Positions 17,880-27,495 are shown, numbered from the stretch's first letter. The stretch: DNA of 64,000 bases from Candidatus Binatia bacterium (GCA_029248525.1 JAQWJE010000039.1:248001-312000); one strand, 5' to 3'. Made by a program: numbers and translations. Notes: generated by a model from the letters alone, not told the origin.

Positions 17880-18270
17880 GGGCAACAGCGACGGTGCCAT
17901 CGTCGCCGAGATCAATATTACCCCATTGACCGATATATTTCTGGTTCTGTTGATCATCTTCATGGTGACCAGTTCGGCGATGGTCGAATCGGGCCCTCAG
18001 GTCAATCTTCCCGAGGCGGCTGACACGACCAGCGAGAGTCGCGGTGTCGTTGTTACAGTCGATGATCAGGCAGCGATCTACGTCGACGGAGCAATGGTCG
18101 ATCGTGCCAGCCTTCAGGAGACCCTGCGTCTTGCTGTGGCAAGTTCGGATGCCAAACGGGTGGTACTGGAGGGCGACCGAGATATCGTTCTTGGCGAGGT
18201 GGTCTTTATCCTCGATGAGGCCAAGCGGGCTGGTGCGACGGAAGTCGCTATCGCCGCGAGGAGGCCCTGA
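17857..18270 (+). CDS. ExbD/TolR-type biopolymer transport protein
   Basis: 137 residues, with a GGGGGAG ribosome site inside the end of the previous gene. A short cytosolic N-terminus with INITPLTDIFLVLLIIFMV contains the essential membrane aspartate (in PLTD) in its single helix; a periplasmic domain follows with the typical sequence VVVTVDDQAAIYVDGAMV. It is the stator partner of the ExbB-like channel. The stop overlaps the start of the next small gene (TGATG). Confidence 0.88.
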   Translation: MAVGRLPEGNSDGAIVAEINITPLTDIFLVLLIIFMVTSSAMVESGPQVNLPEAADTTSESRGVVVTVDDQAAIYVDGAMVDRASLQETLRLAVASSDAKRVVLEGDRDIVLGEVVFILDEAKRAGATEVAIAARRP

Positions 18271-18647
18271 TGGCTGCCGACGATCTGATTTTGGCACCGG
18301 AGAACCTGCAGGTCCTGCTGCAGGGGCTCGACGGGCTCCGTCCTGTTCTTGGTCCCGAGGCGGCGCCGGGGCTCGAGCGTGTTCGCGAACTTTTGCAGCA
18401 GGCACTCAATGCTCAGGCAGACGGCCGGAATCCGGATGCGCTCGGGGCGATCACACTTGCGATGCGGGAGTTGGTGCAGTTAGCCAATCGAATGGATCCG
18501 GGCGAAGCTGCCATCATGCAGGCGGTCGCCGCTCGGTTCGAGCAGGCAATGCACCAGGGGGACCTCGGCGACGCTGCCGAAAGTCTCGATCAGATGAGAG
18601 AGAGATCCGGAGCCACCAAACGGGGTCCGGAAGAGACCGAACTCTAA
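18270..18647 (+). CDS. Unknown helical protein in the ExbBD operon
   Basis: 125 residues, with its ATG overlapping the exbD stop by one base. It is rich in Ala, Leu, Gln and Glu and is predicted to be wholly helical without membrane segments (for example LLQGLDGLRPVLG, LERVRELLQQALNAQADG, ALGAITLAMRELVQLANRM). I recognise no family. Tight coupling to exbB/exbD suggests a cytosolic role connected with the motor or with the small protein that follows. Confidence 0.6.
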   Translation: MAADDLILAPENLQVLLQGLDGLRPVLGPEAAPGLERVRELLQQALNAQADGRNPDALGAITLAMRELVQLANRMDPGEAAIMQAVAARFEQAMHQGDLGDAAESLDQMRERSGATKRGPEETEL

Positions 18648-18676
18648 ACGCTAGGAAAACGCGGAGCGAACGAACA

Positions 18677-18886
18677 ATGGCCAAGGCAAGTGAACGAACA
18701 GCATTGCGCACCGAGTTGTACGATTGTTGTCATCGGGAAATGCGAAAGGAACTCGGAACCATCGAGCAAAGCTACCTTTCGTTTCCTGTAATCAAGAATG
18801 TGGTTTGCCCCGAGTGCAGCTTCGTCTGCAAACTCCGTGTCTACTCCCGCGATCAACTGGACGAAAAAATCGCGGCGCATAGCTGA
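18677..18886 (+). CDS. 69-residue Cys-containing small protein
   Basis: The ATG at 18677 is preceded by the purine-rich GCGGAGCGAACGAAC. The protein is short, basic at the start (MAKASERTALRTEL), and contains a CC pair (DCCHREM) and a VVCPECSFVCKLRVYS segment, so it may be a small zinc-ribbon-like or metal-binding protein. The same frame is open far upstream within the previous genes, but the compositional change and ribosome site support this start. Function unknown. Confidence 0.55.
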   Translation: MAKASERTALRTELYDCCHREMRKELGTIEQSYLSFPVIKNVVCPECSFVCKLRVYSRDQLDEKIAAHS

Positions 18887-18956
18887 GTCCCGGATTCTCC
18901 AAGGGATATCGGGTCGCAGCCTGCCTTTATTCGCCGAAATTTGCTAGAGTATTGCC

Positions 18957-20006
18957 ATGGCATCATCTTTCGAACCGCGGCTGATCAACGGCCCATTTGG
19001 GGATCCCGGGCTTTTTGTCGGGATGCGGTGGGAGGGCACGGCTGCCGTTTTTGATTTAGGTCGGAATGACGGCTTGCCTGCAGCCGAGCTTCTTCGGGCG
19101 TCTCATATCTTTGTTTCGCACACGCATATGGATCACTTCATTGGCTTCGATCGCGTGCTCCGGCTGTTTCTGAATCGAGACAAGCGCGTCCACCTCTACG
19201 GGCCGGAAGGAATCGGGGCCTGTGTAGCGGGAAAACTGCGTGGCTATGTATGGAACCTGACGGAGTCCTATACCCTGGTCTTTGACGTCACCGAGGTCCG
19301 CGTCGATGGTTGCCGGCGTTGGCAATTCCGCGCCGCGACTGGTTTTGAACAAGAGGAAATTCCTTACGAATCGCTTGAGCCGAGCGGGTCGCCCGAGCGG
19401 CCGCTTCTGGTCGATAACGGAAAATTTCGCGTCCGCGCCGGGATCACCGACCATCGGATCCCATGCTTGTCTTTCGCCCTCGATGAGCCCACTCACCTCA
19501 ACGTGGATAACGATGAGATCGCCCAGAGGGGCTACCTCCCCGGCCGGTGGATCGCGGAGCTTAAACAGGCCCTCCGCGAGCAACGCCCGGCGGCTACCGA
19601 GTTGGTGCCGGCCCGTCGGGATGGTGAACAAATACCGGTCCGACTCGGCGACCTGCAGGAACTGGTACGCACCACGCCCGGACAAAAGATTGGATATGTG
19701 GTCGATACGCGATTTATGCCGGAGAATTTGGCCGTCCTCTTGCCGCTGCTTCGGGGCGCGACAACGCTTTACTGCGAGGCATCGTTTCTGGATGAGGATC
19801 GGGATCAGGCGGCCATGCGTTACCACCTCACCGCAGCGGAGGCGGGCGCTCTGGGCCGGCTCGCAGAGGCCCGACGGCTCCGCGTTTTTCATTACTCGTC
19901 TCGGTATCAGGGCAAGGGCGAGCGCCTGCGTCAGGAAGCCGAGAACGCATTTCGGGGTCGCAAGGAGCCGGGTGCGATGTCGGATTTCGACTCGATCGCG
20001 GTCTGA
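18957..20006 (+). CDS. Metallo-beta-lactamase-fold hydrolase, RNase Z-like
   Basis: 349 residues. The metal site motif SHTHMDHFIGFDR gives H55, H57, D59 and H60; further candidate ligands occur in AGITDHRIPC, VVDTRF and a late HYSSRY. Overall layout resembles tRNA 3'-processing RNase Z (ElaC/Trz) and related phosphodiesterases, with an insertion typical of the longer members. A GDPGLFVG start and RNase Z-like order favour an RNA or nucleotide phosphodiesterase, but the substrate cannot be fixed from the sequence. It is monocistronic in appearance and converges with rarA. Confidence 0.75.
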   Translation: MASSFEPRLINGPFGDPGLFVGMRWEGTAAVFDLGRNDGLPAAELLRASHIFVSHTHMDHFIGFDRVLRLFLNRDKRVHLYGPEGIGACVAGKLRGYVWNLTESYTLVFDVTEVRVDGCRRWQFRAATGFEQEEIPYESLEPSGSPERPLLVDNGKFRVRAGITDHRIPCLSFALDEPTHLNVDNDEIAQRGYLPGRWIAELKQALREQRPAATELVPARRDGEQIPVRLGDLQELVRTTPGQKIGYVVDTRFMPENLAVLLPLLRGATTLYCEASFLDEDRDQAAMRYHLTAAEAGALGRLAEARRLRVFHYSSRYQGKGERLRQEAENAFRGRKEPGAMSDFDSIAV

Positions 20007-20026
20007 GTTGCCAGCCCCTGGCGCAT

Positions 20027-21415
20027 TCAGCCAGAGCCGACCTTGCCTTTGACGGCGTTGCGCCAGCCCCGGAGTCGGTCCCGGATCGTCTCCTCGTGCC
20101 CCTGACCGCCCGGCTCGTAGAATCGGGTTCCGTGAAGGGTTTCCGGTAGATAATTGGACGCTACATGATTGCCCTCGAAGTCGTGCGGGTATTCGTAGCC
20201 TTCGCCGTAACCCTGCTCCTTCATCAACTCGGTCGGAGCGTTGCGGAGGTGCAAAGGCACCGCCAGACTCCCGCTCGAGCGGACTTCTTCGGTTGCAGCA
20301 CCGAGGGCGCGGTAGCTGGCGTTCGACTTCACGGCTGTCGCCAAATAGGTCACTCCCTGCGCCAGGGGAATGCGCCCTTCAGGCAGGCCGGTGAAGTGCA
20401 CGGCATCCTTTACGGACAACGCGATGCGAAGAGCCTCGGGATCGGCATTGCCGATATCCTCGGACGCGAAAATTACCATACGTCGAGCGATGAATTTGGG
20501 ATCCTCTCCCGCCTCGAGCATGCGAACCAGCCAGTATAGCGCTCCGTCAGGATCACTCCCACGCATACTCTTGATAAAGGCAGAGACGATATCATAATGC
20601 TGGTCGCCCTGAGCATCGTATCGAAGCGATTTTCGCTGGGCAGCCTCCAGCACGTGTTCGGGCTCGATTATGGTATCTTTGCGTCCGACGGCGATCTCGG
20701 CGGCGATCTCGAGCGTTCCCAAAGCGATGCGTGCGTCGCCTTGTGCGTGCGCAATCAGCGCGTCGCGGGCTGTCGGCGAAAGGTCTTCCGGAGCCAATCC
20801 CAACCCGCGTTCCGGATCGCAACTGGCGCGTTCGAGAATCTCGGCCATGGCTTCCCTGGTCAGGCTCGAAAGGGTCAGCACCCGAGTCCGTGAGAGGAGA
20901 GGAGCATTGACCTCGAATGACGGGTTTTCGGTGGTCGCCCCGATCAGGGTGAAAAGTCCTGCCTCCACATGAGGGAGAAGCGCATCCTGCTGAGATTTGT
21001 TGAAGCGATGAATCTCATCCACGAAAACAAGAGTTGCCCGCCCGGTCGCCTGTTGGCGAACTCGAGCCGATTCGACTGCCGCTCGAATATCCTTGACTCC
21101 GGCCAGAACCGCCGACAAGGCGATGAAGGAGAGGTCGACTTCCCGGGCCATCAACCGTGCCAAAGTGGTCTTGCCGGTACCTGGAGGGCCCCAGAAGAGC
21201 AGCGAGTGGATTCGACCAGCGTCGACCATCGAGCGCAATAATTTGCCGGGCCCCAATAGATGCTCCTGGCCCCGCACCTCTGCCAGGACCCGCGGGCGCA
21301 TTCTTTCTGCCAAGGGGGCATCGCTCGGTACCTCGGGAGGCGTTTCCGAGGTCGGTCTGGGAGGCGGCTGGGTCGGGAATAGCTCCAATTCTTCGGACAC
21401 TCTTTTCAATCTCAT
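20027..21415 (-). CDS. rarA: Replication-associated recombination protein RarA (MgsA)
   Basis: 462 residues from the ATG at 21415 (a TTG at 21466 would extend it). The AAA+ domain has Walker A GPPGTGKT (76-83), Walker B VFVDEIHRFNKSQQD and the sensor TTENPSFEVN, followed by the clamp-loader-like helical domains with KSMRGSDPDGALYWL and ASEDIGNADP, which are diagnostic of RarA. It acts at stalled replication forks. It is divergent from nadK, only 60 bases apart, so the two probably share a promoter region. Confidence 0.93.
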   Translation of the reverse strand: MRLKRVSEELELFPTQPPPRPTSETPPEVPSDAPLAERMRPRVLAEVRGQEHLLGPGKLLRSMVDAGRIHSLLFWGPPGTGKTTLARLMAREVDLSFIALSAVLAGVKDIRAAVESARVRQQATGRATLVFVDEIHRFNKSQQDALLPHVEAGLFTLIGATTENPSFEVNAPLLSRTRVLTLSSLTREAMAEILERASCDPERGLGLAPEDLSPTARDALIAHAQGDARIALGTLEIAAEIAVGRKDTIIEPEHVLEAAQRKSLRYDAQGDQHYDIVSAFIKSMRGSDPDGALYWLVRMLEAGEDPKFIARRMVIFASEDIGNADPEALRIALSVKDAVHFTGLPEGRIPLAQGVTYLATAVKSNASYRALGAATEEVRSSGSLAVPLHLRNAPTELMKEQGYGEGYEYPHDFEGNHVASNYLPETLHGTRFYEPGGQGHEETIRDRLRGWRNAVKGKVGSG

Positions 21416-21475
21416 GGACGAGGCTTCTATGCCAGTGCGCTTGCGCTTCTGCCCAGAAACGCCCAACGTCTGGAT

Positions 21476-22327
21476 ATGGCAATTGTGGGTCTGGTTCTGA
21501 AGCGGGAGGCACCGGAAGCGCTGGAGGCAGCGCGACCGATCGTGGCATGGTGTTCAGCCAATGGTGTTGAAGCCGCCACCGAGCCCGAAACCGCGGATCT
21601 TCTCGGGATTCCCGGCATGACCAAATCGATGATGTTTGACAAGGCCGAGGCCATCGTCGTGCTGGGCGGGGATGGCACCCTGCTCGCGACAGCGCGCCTT
21701 TGCGGCCCCCGAAAGATACCCATCCTTGGCGTAAACTTGGGGACACTGGGTTTTCTTGCCGAGACACCATTGGAAGAGCTCACACAGGTGCTCGCTTTGG
21801 CCCTCGAGGGTCGTGCTCACGTCGAGGAACGGCGGATGCTGCAGGCGACGGTGGTGCGTGCCTCGGGTGAGACGACAGAGCATCAAGCCCTGAATGATGC
21901 TGTCCTCAGCCGTGGCGCGATGGGTCGGACCATCGACCTCGAGGCTCGCATTGACGGCGAATTTCTCGCTCTTTTCAACGCGGATGGTTTGATCGTGGGG
22001 ACTCCGACCGGGTCGACCGCCTATAACCTTTCCGCAGGTGGCCCGCTGATTCACCCGACAGTCCGGGTCATGATCTTGTCGCCGATCTGTCCGCATGCCC
22101 TGAATATGCGACCGATCGTGGTTCACGACTCCTCGACCTTGGAGCTCCGGCTAGGCTCTTCCCGTGAGGAGTTATTGCTGACTCTGGACGGACAGGAGAC
22201 GGTATCGGTGAGTTCCGAGGATACCATTCGAATCTCATGCTCCTCCTTTGAGGCTTGTCTTGTAACCGCTGCCGATATTTCCTTTTACGAGCTGCTGCGC
22301 AAGAAGCTCGGCTGGGCGAGGCCTTAG
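21476..22327 (+). CDS. nadK: NAD kinase
   Basis: 283 residues. The signature VVLGGDGTLLATAR (GGDGT at 64-68) and the NE/D-type segment HQALNDAVLSRG, followed by NADGLIVGTPTGSTAYNLSAGGP, identify the ATP-NAD kinase that makes NADP in the cytosol. The gene is followed after 8 bases by recN, and this nadK-recN order is common in bacteria. Confidence 0.95.
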   Translation: MAIVGLVLKREAPEALEAARPIVAWCSANGVEAATEPETADLLGIPGMTKSMMFDKAEAIVVLGGDGTLLATARLCGPRKIPILGVNLGTLGFLAETPLEELTQVLALALEGRAHVEERRMLQATVVRASGETTEHQALNDAVLSRGAMGRTIDLEARIDGEFLALFNADGLIVGTPTGSTAYNLSAGGPLIHPTVRVMILSPICPHALNMRPIVVHDSSTLELRLGSSREELLLTLDGQETVSVSSEDTIRISCSSFEACLVTAADISFYELLRKKLGWARP

Positions 22328-22335
22328 GACAGACG

Positions 22336-24123
22336 ATGCTGCTTCGGTTGAAGGTAACGAATCTGGCCCTGCTCGAAGACCTCGATCTCGAATTCGGGTC
22401 TGGTCTCAATATCGTGACCGGCGAGACAGGAGCGGGCAAGAGTTTACTGCAGCGGGCGCTCGCGCTCGCTGCCGGTCATCGGGCCAGCAGCGAGGTGGTC
22501 CGCCGCGGCGCGGATGCAGCCCGAATCGAAGCGAATTTTCAGGTGCCTGACGACGCAAGGGCCCTGTTGGCCCGACTGGACGAAATTGGCGTACCGGTGC
22601 CGGATCAGGAACTTTTGGTCAGACGCACGATTCCACGTTCGGGCAAAGCGCGGGTTTCGATCAATGATGCCTCCGTGACGTTGGCCACCTTGAACGAAGT
22701 TGGCGGTGTATTGGTGCATTTGCAGGGACAGCACGAATCCCTGCGGCTGGCGCAGCCCGAGGCCCATGTGGAGATGTTGGATGCCGCTTGTGGCACTCTC
22801 GACAAAGCGGAGGATTTCCGTTCCCGCTACGGTGCGCTCCTGAAATTGATCGCGCGACTCGAGGCGGTTGAACAAGGCCTCTCCGAGCACGAACGACGGC
22901 TCGAGCTTACGCGTTGGGAGCTCGAGGAGCTGGATGAAGCCGGCTTTCTTGATCTGAAGGAAGAGATTTCGTTGACAAGCGAGCGGGAACGTTTGCGCCA
23001 TGGAGAGAAGCTACGCGCGACGGCCGCCGAGGCTCTTGAACAACTCGACCTTGGCGAACAACCGGCGTTGGCTGCTCTCGAAAGGCAGGCCCGGCGCATG
23101 AGCGAGATGGCAGAGCTGGACTCGGACCTGCAGGAGATCGCGGAAGGGTTGGAGCAGGCAGTCGTTCCGTTGCAGGAGGCGGTTCGCGGACTGCAAGGGT
23201 ATGCGGAGAGCTTGCGTGACGACCCGAGCCGTCTCGAGGAGGTGGAAGACCGGCTCGCCTTGCTGGCCCGCCTCGAGCGCAAACATGGCGTCCAGGGCCT
23301 CGAAGGCTTGCTCCAGCACCGCGAAGCTTTGGCAGCCGAACTCGATGCCGCTACCCGCGATGCTCAGGACCCCGAAGAGCTTCGTCGAGAGCTGGCGGCA
23401 GCTGCCGATACGACATGGAAGGCCGCTGACCGGCTGGAGACACTGAGGCGCAAGGGTGCGAAGGCCTTATGTCCACCGGTGATCGCCGAATTGGGGGCAC
23501 TGGGCATGGAGGGAGCAACCTTCTCGGTGGGCTTCTCTGATCTGCCAGCCAGAGCGGAGAAGGGCCCGGCGCAGGTTCTGCACCGCGACGGAGCAAACCT
23601 TGGTTCGGATGGCCGGTCCCAGATCGAGTTTCTCCTGGCGGCGAACCCTGGGGAGGGCGAGTCTCCTCTGGGCAAGGTGGCCTCCGGCGGCGAACTATCC
23701 CGCGTGATGTTGGCTCTCCGCAACGTCGCCGGCGGCCCCGGTGTACCCACCATGGTTTTCGATGAGGTGGATGCGGGAATTGGTGGAAGCACGGCAGAGG
23801 CGGTTGGTGAGAGACTCGCGCGATTGGCCGAGGAACATCAAGTCCTCTGCATTACCCATCTGGCTCAGATTGCCGCTTATGCGGACGCGCATTATGCCGT
23901 CGCCAAAGGGAGTCGCGGGGGTCGCACGCGAACGATTGTCGACCCGATCGAGGGTGAGGCGCGAAAGGCGGAATTGGCGCGAATGTTGGGCGGGGGCGGC
24001 GTTCATGCCGAGACTCATGCGGCAGAGATGTTGCGTCGGGGCCATGAATTTCGAAAAAAGGGCATGAAAGCGGGGGGCAAGAGCGCTCCCAAAAAGAAGC
24101 GCTCGCGACAGAAGACCGCATGA
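22336..24123 (+). CDS. recN: DNA repair protein RecN
   Basis: 595 residues from the ATG at 22336; the frame is open upstream inside nadK, but the conserved N-terminus begins MLLRLKVTNLALLEDL. It is an SMC-like ATPase: Walker A GETGAGKS (29-36), long coiled-coil arms (about 160-370), then the ABC signature ASGGELSRVMLAL and Walker B MVFDEVDAGIGG. RecN acts in double-strand break repair. The C-terminal tail is Lys-rich (KSAPKKKRSRQK), beyond the usual end of the protein. Confidence 0.95.
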   Translation: MLLRLKVTNLALLEDLDLEFGSGLNIVTGETGAGKSLLQRALALAAGHRASSEVVRRGADAARIEANFQVPDDARALLARLDEIGVPVPDQELLVRRTIPRSGKARVSINDASVTLATLNEVGGVLVHLQGQHESLRLAQPEAHVEMLDAACGTLDKAEDFRSRYGALLKLIARLEAVEQGLSEHERRLELTRWELEELDEAGFLDLKEEISLTSERERLRHGEKLRATAAEALEQLDLGEQPALAALERQARRMSEMAELDSDLQEIAEGLEQAVVPLQEAVRGLQGYAESLRDDPSRLEEVEDRLALLARLERKHGVQGLEGLLQHREALAAELDAATRDAQDPEELRRELAAAADTTWKAADRLETLRRKGAKALCPPVIAELGALGMEGATFSVGFSDLPARAEKGPAQVLHRDGANLGSDGRSQIEFLLAANPGEGESPLGKVASGGELSRVMLALRNVAGGPGVPTMVFDEVDAGIGGSTAEAVGERLARLAEEHQVLCITHLAQIAAYADAHYAVAKGSRGGRTRTIVDPIEGEARKAELARMLGGGGVHAETHAAEMLRRGHEFRKKGMKAGGKSAPKKKRSRQKTA

Positions 24124-24201
24124 CGAAAGTACGCGGACGTCGGGGAATCCTACCGAAGACATTGCAGTAAGGACCGGCGTCCCGTAAGAGAGACCCTGCT
24201 C

Positions 24202-24274
24202 GGGGCCGTAGCTCAGTTGGGAGAGCGCCTGGCTGGCAGCCAGGAGGTCAGGGGTTCGACCCCCCTCGGCTCCA
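24202..24274 (+). tRNA. tRNA-Ala (GGC)
   Basis: A 73-base cloverleaf: acceptor GGGGCCG pairs with CGGCTCC (discriminator A), D-arm GCTC...GAGC, anticodon loop CTGGCAG with GGC, and T-arm AGGGG-TTCGACC-CCCCT. The CCA end is not encoded. A strong terminator follows. Confidence 0.96.
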
Positions 24275-24276
24275 TT

Positions 24277-24308
24277 AAAAAAAACCTCTGCTTTGCAGAG
24301 GTTTTTTG
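24277..24308 (+). terminator. Rho-independent terminator after tRNA-Ala
   Basis: CCTCTGC (24285-24291) and GCAGAGG (24295-24301) form a perfect 7-pair stem with a TTT loop. It is preceded by a run of A and followed by a run of T (24302-24307), so it could stop transcription from either side. Confidence 0.9.
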
Positions 24309-24494
24309 TTTTTCAGGACTCGATTCCTCACAACCTTGCCTGGGGATCGCGCAGACGCTGATGCACATGTCCTGCAAAATGAAGGAACGGCCTGCAGGTG
24401 AATTGTCAAACGGGCCGCTCCGCAGTTAAACTCGGCGCAGACGGGCCTGAATTAGCGAGTCGAGTGCCAGGCGGTCGCCTCGGGAGACGTGCAA

Positions 24495-26066
24495 ATGAAC
24501 GAACGCAAAAGGGCCAACATGCGCGGAAGTGCGCTCCCGGTTTCCATCGTCAGTTTGGCGATCCTTCTGTCGACGGCCGGATGTGGCGGCGGTGGTGGCG
24601 AGGGTGCCCCGAACCGGGTCGAACCGGCGAACCCCACGATCGAAGGACCGATCACCGGTGGCGGCGGCGACGATTGCTGCACGATTCTCGGGGGGGCGGT
24701 TGATTTACGGACTCAGGGGTATACCCCGGGACGCCCCTTTTTTGCTGACGTAATCTTCGATCCTGCCGAGGTTGGCTACGAGCAGAAAGAATACTTCATG
24801 TCCGGCACGGCGAGTTCTTATACGAGCGCCCGAGAACTGTCCGTCGACGGGCTATGGAACGTGACGGAGAGCGCGCAAGCGGACTATCGGACTCGAATCG
24901 TCGTGTACCGGCCCATCGACCCCAAGGAGTTCAATGGCACCGTCGTGATGGAATGGTTCAATGTCTCCGGCGGTATCGACGCGGGTCCCGACTGGCTGCA
25001 GACCCAGACCGAGCTTCGTCGCTCCGGATACGCTTATGTGGGAGTGTCGGCGCAATCCGTTGGTGTGGAAGGCGGCGGCGGGGCTTTCGATATCTCCCTC
25101 AAGGTCGTTGATCCTGTCCGTTACGGGTCGCTTAGTCATCCCGGCGACGATTTCGCTTACGATATTTTCTCACAGGCCGCGCAGGCTGTGCGAAGGCCGC
25201 GCGGTATGGACCCGCTGGGCGGACTGAGAGTCAAGCGCATCATCGCTGTCGGACAATCACAGTCGGCATACACTCTGGTCACCTACTTCAACGCGGTGCA
25301 GCCGAAGTTCGAGATTTTCGATGCTTTTCTGATTCATAGCCGGGGAGCGGATGCCCGGGCCCTCGCTCTGACAAACGAGATTTATCCGCCGACGCCCACC
25401 CTGCTGCGGGAGGATCTGCGCACGCCGGTGATCACCCTGCAGGGCGAAACCGATCTGTTCCGTCTGGGTTCCATAAGAGTGCGGCAGCCGGATACCGATT
25501 ACCTTTTCCTGTGGGAGGTGGCCGGGTCGGCGCATTCGGACATCTACACCACCTTGAAATCGCCCCGCGACCGGGGTGGCGATGCCAGCACGGCAGACGT
25601 AATCGAAGAAGCTCGGGTCCGCCCACCTTTTATCGAGTGCGAATTCCCTGCCAATGACGGTCCCATGCATTGGGTTGCCAAGGCAGCAATCCACGCGTTG
25701 GACCAGGCCGTCCGCAACAAGAGAGCCATTCCGACCGCACCGCGTCTGGGGACTATTTTGCGATCGAGTGAATTCATCCTCGATGATTTCGGAAATGTGC
25801 GAGGCGGAGTCCGCACGCCCCATGTGGAGGCGCCGGTGGCGATCTTGAGTGGCGAAGGCCAAGTTGGCTCGGCCTTCTGCGACCTTTTCGGTCGCACGAC
25901 GCTCTTCGGACCGGAACAACTGCGAGAACTCTATCCAACGCGGGAATCCTACGTGAGCGCGATCGAAGCGAGCACGGACGATGCGGTCGCGCAGGGGTTT
26001 CTGCTGGAGGCCGATGGCGAGTTGATCAAGCAGCGCGCGACCGAGGTGAATATCGGGGGATCCTGA
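24495..26066 (+). CDS. Secreted alpha/beta-hydrolase-domain lipoprotein
   Basis: 523 residues from the ATG at 24495 (an in-frame GTG at 24489 is possible). The N-terminal signal ends at the lipobox STAGC (C30), followed by a Gly-rich linker. The rest matches the alpha/beta-hydrolase domain often called Abhydrolase_10: NGTVVMEWFNVSGG near residue 150 and the nucleophile elbow GQSQS (253-257, S255), with candidate acid and base residues in ETDLF and AGSAHSD. Substrate unknown; homologues are secreted esterase-like enzymes. It is isolated by the tRNA terminator upstream and converges with the arsR-like gene. Confidence 0.78.
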   Translation: MNERKRANMRGSALPVSIVSLAILLSTAGCGGGGGEGAPNRVEPANPTIEGPITGGGGDDCCTILGGAVDLRTQGYTPGRPFFADVIFDPAEVGYEQKEYFMSGTASSYTSARELSVDGLWNVTESAQADYRTRIVVYRPIDPKEFNGTVVMEWFNVSGGIDAGPDWLQTQTELRRSGYAYVGVSAQSVGVEGGGGAFDISLKVVDPVRYGSLSHPGDDFAYDIFSQAAQAVRRPRGMDPLGGLRVKRIIAVGQSQSAYTLVTYFNAVQPKFEIFDAFLIHSRGADARALALTNEIYPPTPTLLREDLRTPVITLQGETDLFRLGSIRVRQPDTDYLFLWEVAGSAHSDIYTTLKSPRDRGGDASTADVIEEARVRPPFIECEFPANDGPMHWVAKAAIHALDQAVRNKRAIPTAPRLGTILRSSEFILDDFGNVRGGVRTPHVEAPVAILSGEGQVGSAFCDLFGRTTLFGPEQLRELYPTRESYVSAIEASTDDAVAQGFLLEADGELIKQRATEVNIGGS

Positions 26067-26096
26067 ACCGGGAACCTGTACCGAAGGGAAACTTCG

Positions 26097-26438
26097 CTAG
26101 GAGGATTCTTGCGCGCGGCTCAGCGCATCTTCTACAAGGTGGGACACATAGTCGTCCGAAAGATCGTAAATGATATGGCGGCCCGAGCGAGTGGCGCTCA
26201 CGAGCTCGGCGTCGCGCAACACCCGCAACTGATGCGAGAGCGCGCTCTGTTCCGTGCCGGAAATTTCTTGGAGACGCCCTACAGGAAGCGCCCCCTCACG
26301 GACAAGTGCGTAAAGGACAGCGAGTCGCGTGGGGTGGGCGATCGCACCCAAGATCGTTGCGGTGCGCGTCAGTGCCTGAGGCGAAGGCCATGCCGAACTC
26401 CGCACACAACTCCGCTCCGATCGAATTTTGCGATTCAT
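26097..26438 (-). CDS. ArsR-family transcriptional regulator
   Basis: 113 residues with the winged-helix core LGAIAHPTRLAVLYALVREG ... EQSALSHQLRVLRDAELVSATRSGRHIIYDL. These are the helix-turn-helix and beta-wing of SmtB/ArsR proteins. No Cys-x-Cys-type metal site is seen; metal sensing, if any, would use the C-terminal His/Asp residues (DDYVSHLVEDA). It overlaps the end of the cation-exporter gene by 4 bases (ATGA), so it very likely regulates that operon by metal-controlled repression. Confidence 0.88.
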   Translation of the reverse strand: MNRKIRSERSCVRSSAWPSPQALTRTATILGAIAHPTRLAVLYALVREGALPVGRLQEISGTEQSALSHQLRVLRDAELVSATRSGRHIIYDLSDDYVSHLVEDALSRAQESS

Positions 26439-27361
26439 CCGGACTTCCTCTCCATAGACCAGACCTGTTCTACGCTTGAACAGCCATCGTCGAATTCGGT
26501 TTGCACTGTCATTTGCGTGATTCCGAACTGACCGGTGAGCATCGCCTGCACGCTCCTTCGGATCTGGTCGGCGTCACTCCCGTCCGGAATCCGCAAATGC
26601 ACGGAAAGGATCGTTTCCCGTCCATCGAGTGACCAGAGATGTAAATCGTGCACGTCTTCGATTCCGTCCAGGCTCCGCAAAGCCTGAAGCACCTCGTCGG
26701 CTGGTTGGGTCACCGGCGTGAATTGCAGCAAGATCCCACCGGTCTCACGAAGAAGGCGCCAGGAACTCGTAGCCACGATCCCGGCGATCAGAAGCGCGAT
26801 CAAAGGGTCCGCTATCGGGACGCCGTAGGATAGGAATATACCCGCAATTACCGCGCCGACAGATCCAAGTGCATCCGCCAACATATGCAGAAGAGCGCCG
26901 CGAACGTTGAGGTTCTCCCGATCCGATTGAAAGAGTTTCCACGCGCTGCCCAAATTGATCATGAGACCAACCGTACCGACCAGAATCACGGGCCACGCCT
27001 CGACGGCCTGCAGCGGTGCGTTGAGTCGGCCGACAGCCTCCACCACCAGAAAAATGCAGGCACCCATAAGAGCAAGCGCGTTGACAAAAGCACCGAGAGT
27101 TTCGGCACCGACAAGGCCGTAGGTGCGCGATGCCGTCGCCGCCGAGCGTGAGAGTCGCCGCATCATGTAGGCAAGTGCCAGGGCGGCCACGTCGCCAATC
27201 ATATGTACCGCGTCCGAAAGAAGAGCCAGGGAACCTGTCCACCACCCGGCTGCGGCTTCGAGCACCAAAAAGCCGCCATTCAGCACAAACGCCCAACCCA
27301 GAGCTCGATCGACGGCATCATGGTGCCCATGGTGGTGTCCGTGATGGTGATCGTGGCCCAT
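26435..27361 (-). CDS. Cation diffusion facilitator (zinc/cadmium/cobalt exporter, CzcD-like)
   Basis: 308 residues. It starts with a His-rich stretch (MGHDHHHGHHHGHH), followed by six membrane helices and a cytosolic C-terminal domain. Transport-site motifs are present: SDAVHMIGD in helix 2 (H53, D57) and LLHMLADALGSVGAV in helix 5, the H-x3-D pairs of zinc-type CDF proteins. The C-terminal domain shows VHDLHLWSLDG. It would export divalent metal ions in exchange for protons and forms an operon with the ArsR-type regulator. Confidence 0.92.
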   Translation of the reverse strand: MGHDHHHGHHHGHHDAVDRALGWAFVLNGGFLVLEAAAGWWTGSLALLSDAVHMIGDVAALALAYMMRRLSRSAATASRTYGLVGAETLGAFVNALALMGACIFLVVEAVGRLNAPLQAVEAWPVILVGTVGLMINLGSAWKLFQSDRENLNVRGALLHMLADALGSVGAVIAGIFLSYGVPIADPLIALLIAGIVATSSWRLLRETGGILLQFTPVTQPADEVLQALRSLDGIEDVHDLHLWSLDGRETILSVHLRIPDGSDADQIRRSVQAMLTGQFGITQMTVQTEFDDGCSSVEQVWSMERKSG

Positions 27362-27495
27362 CAGATGGAGATATCTTCATATGAAGGATTCGTCAAATGA
27401 GGCTGGCACACACGCCGTGACCTTGATTTGCAGTCGACTCTTGTGGACCATGCAGCGATGCGGAAAATGGTGCGTTCCCGGATGGGCGGAACTCT

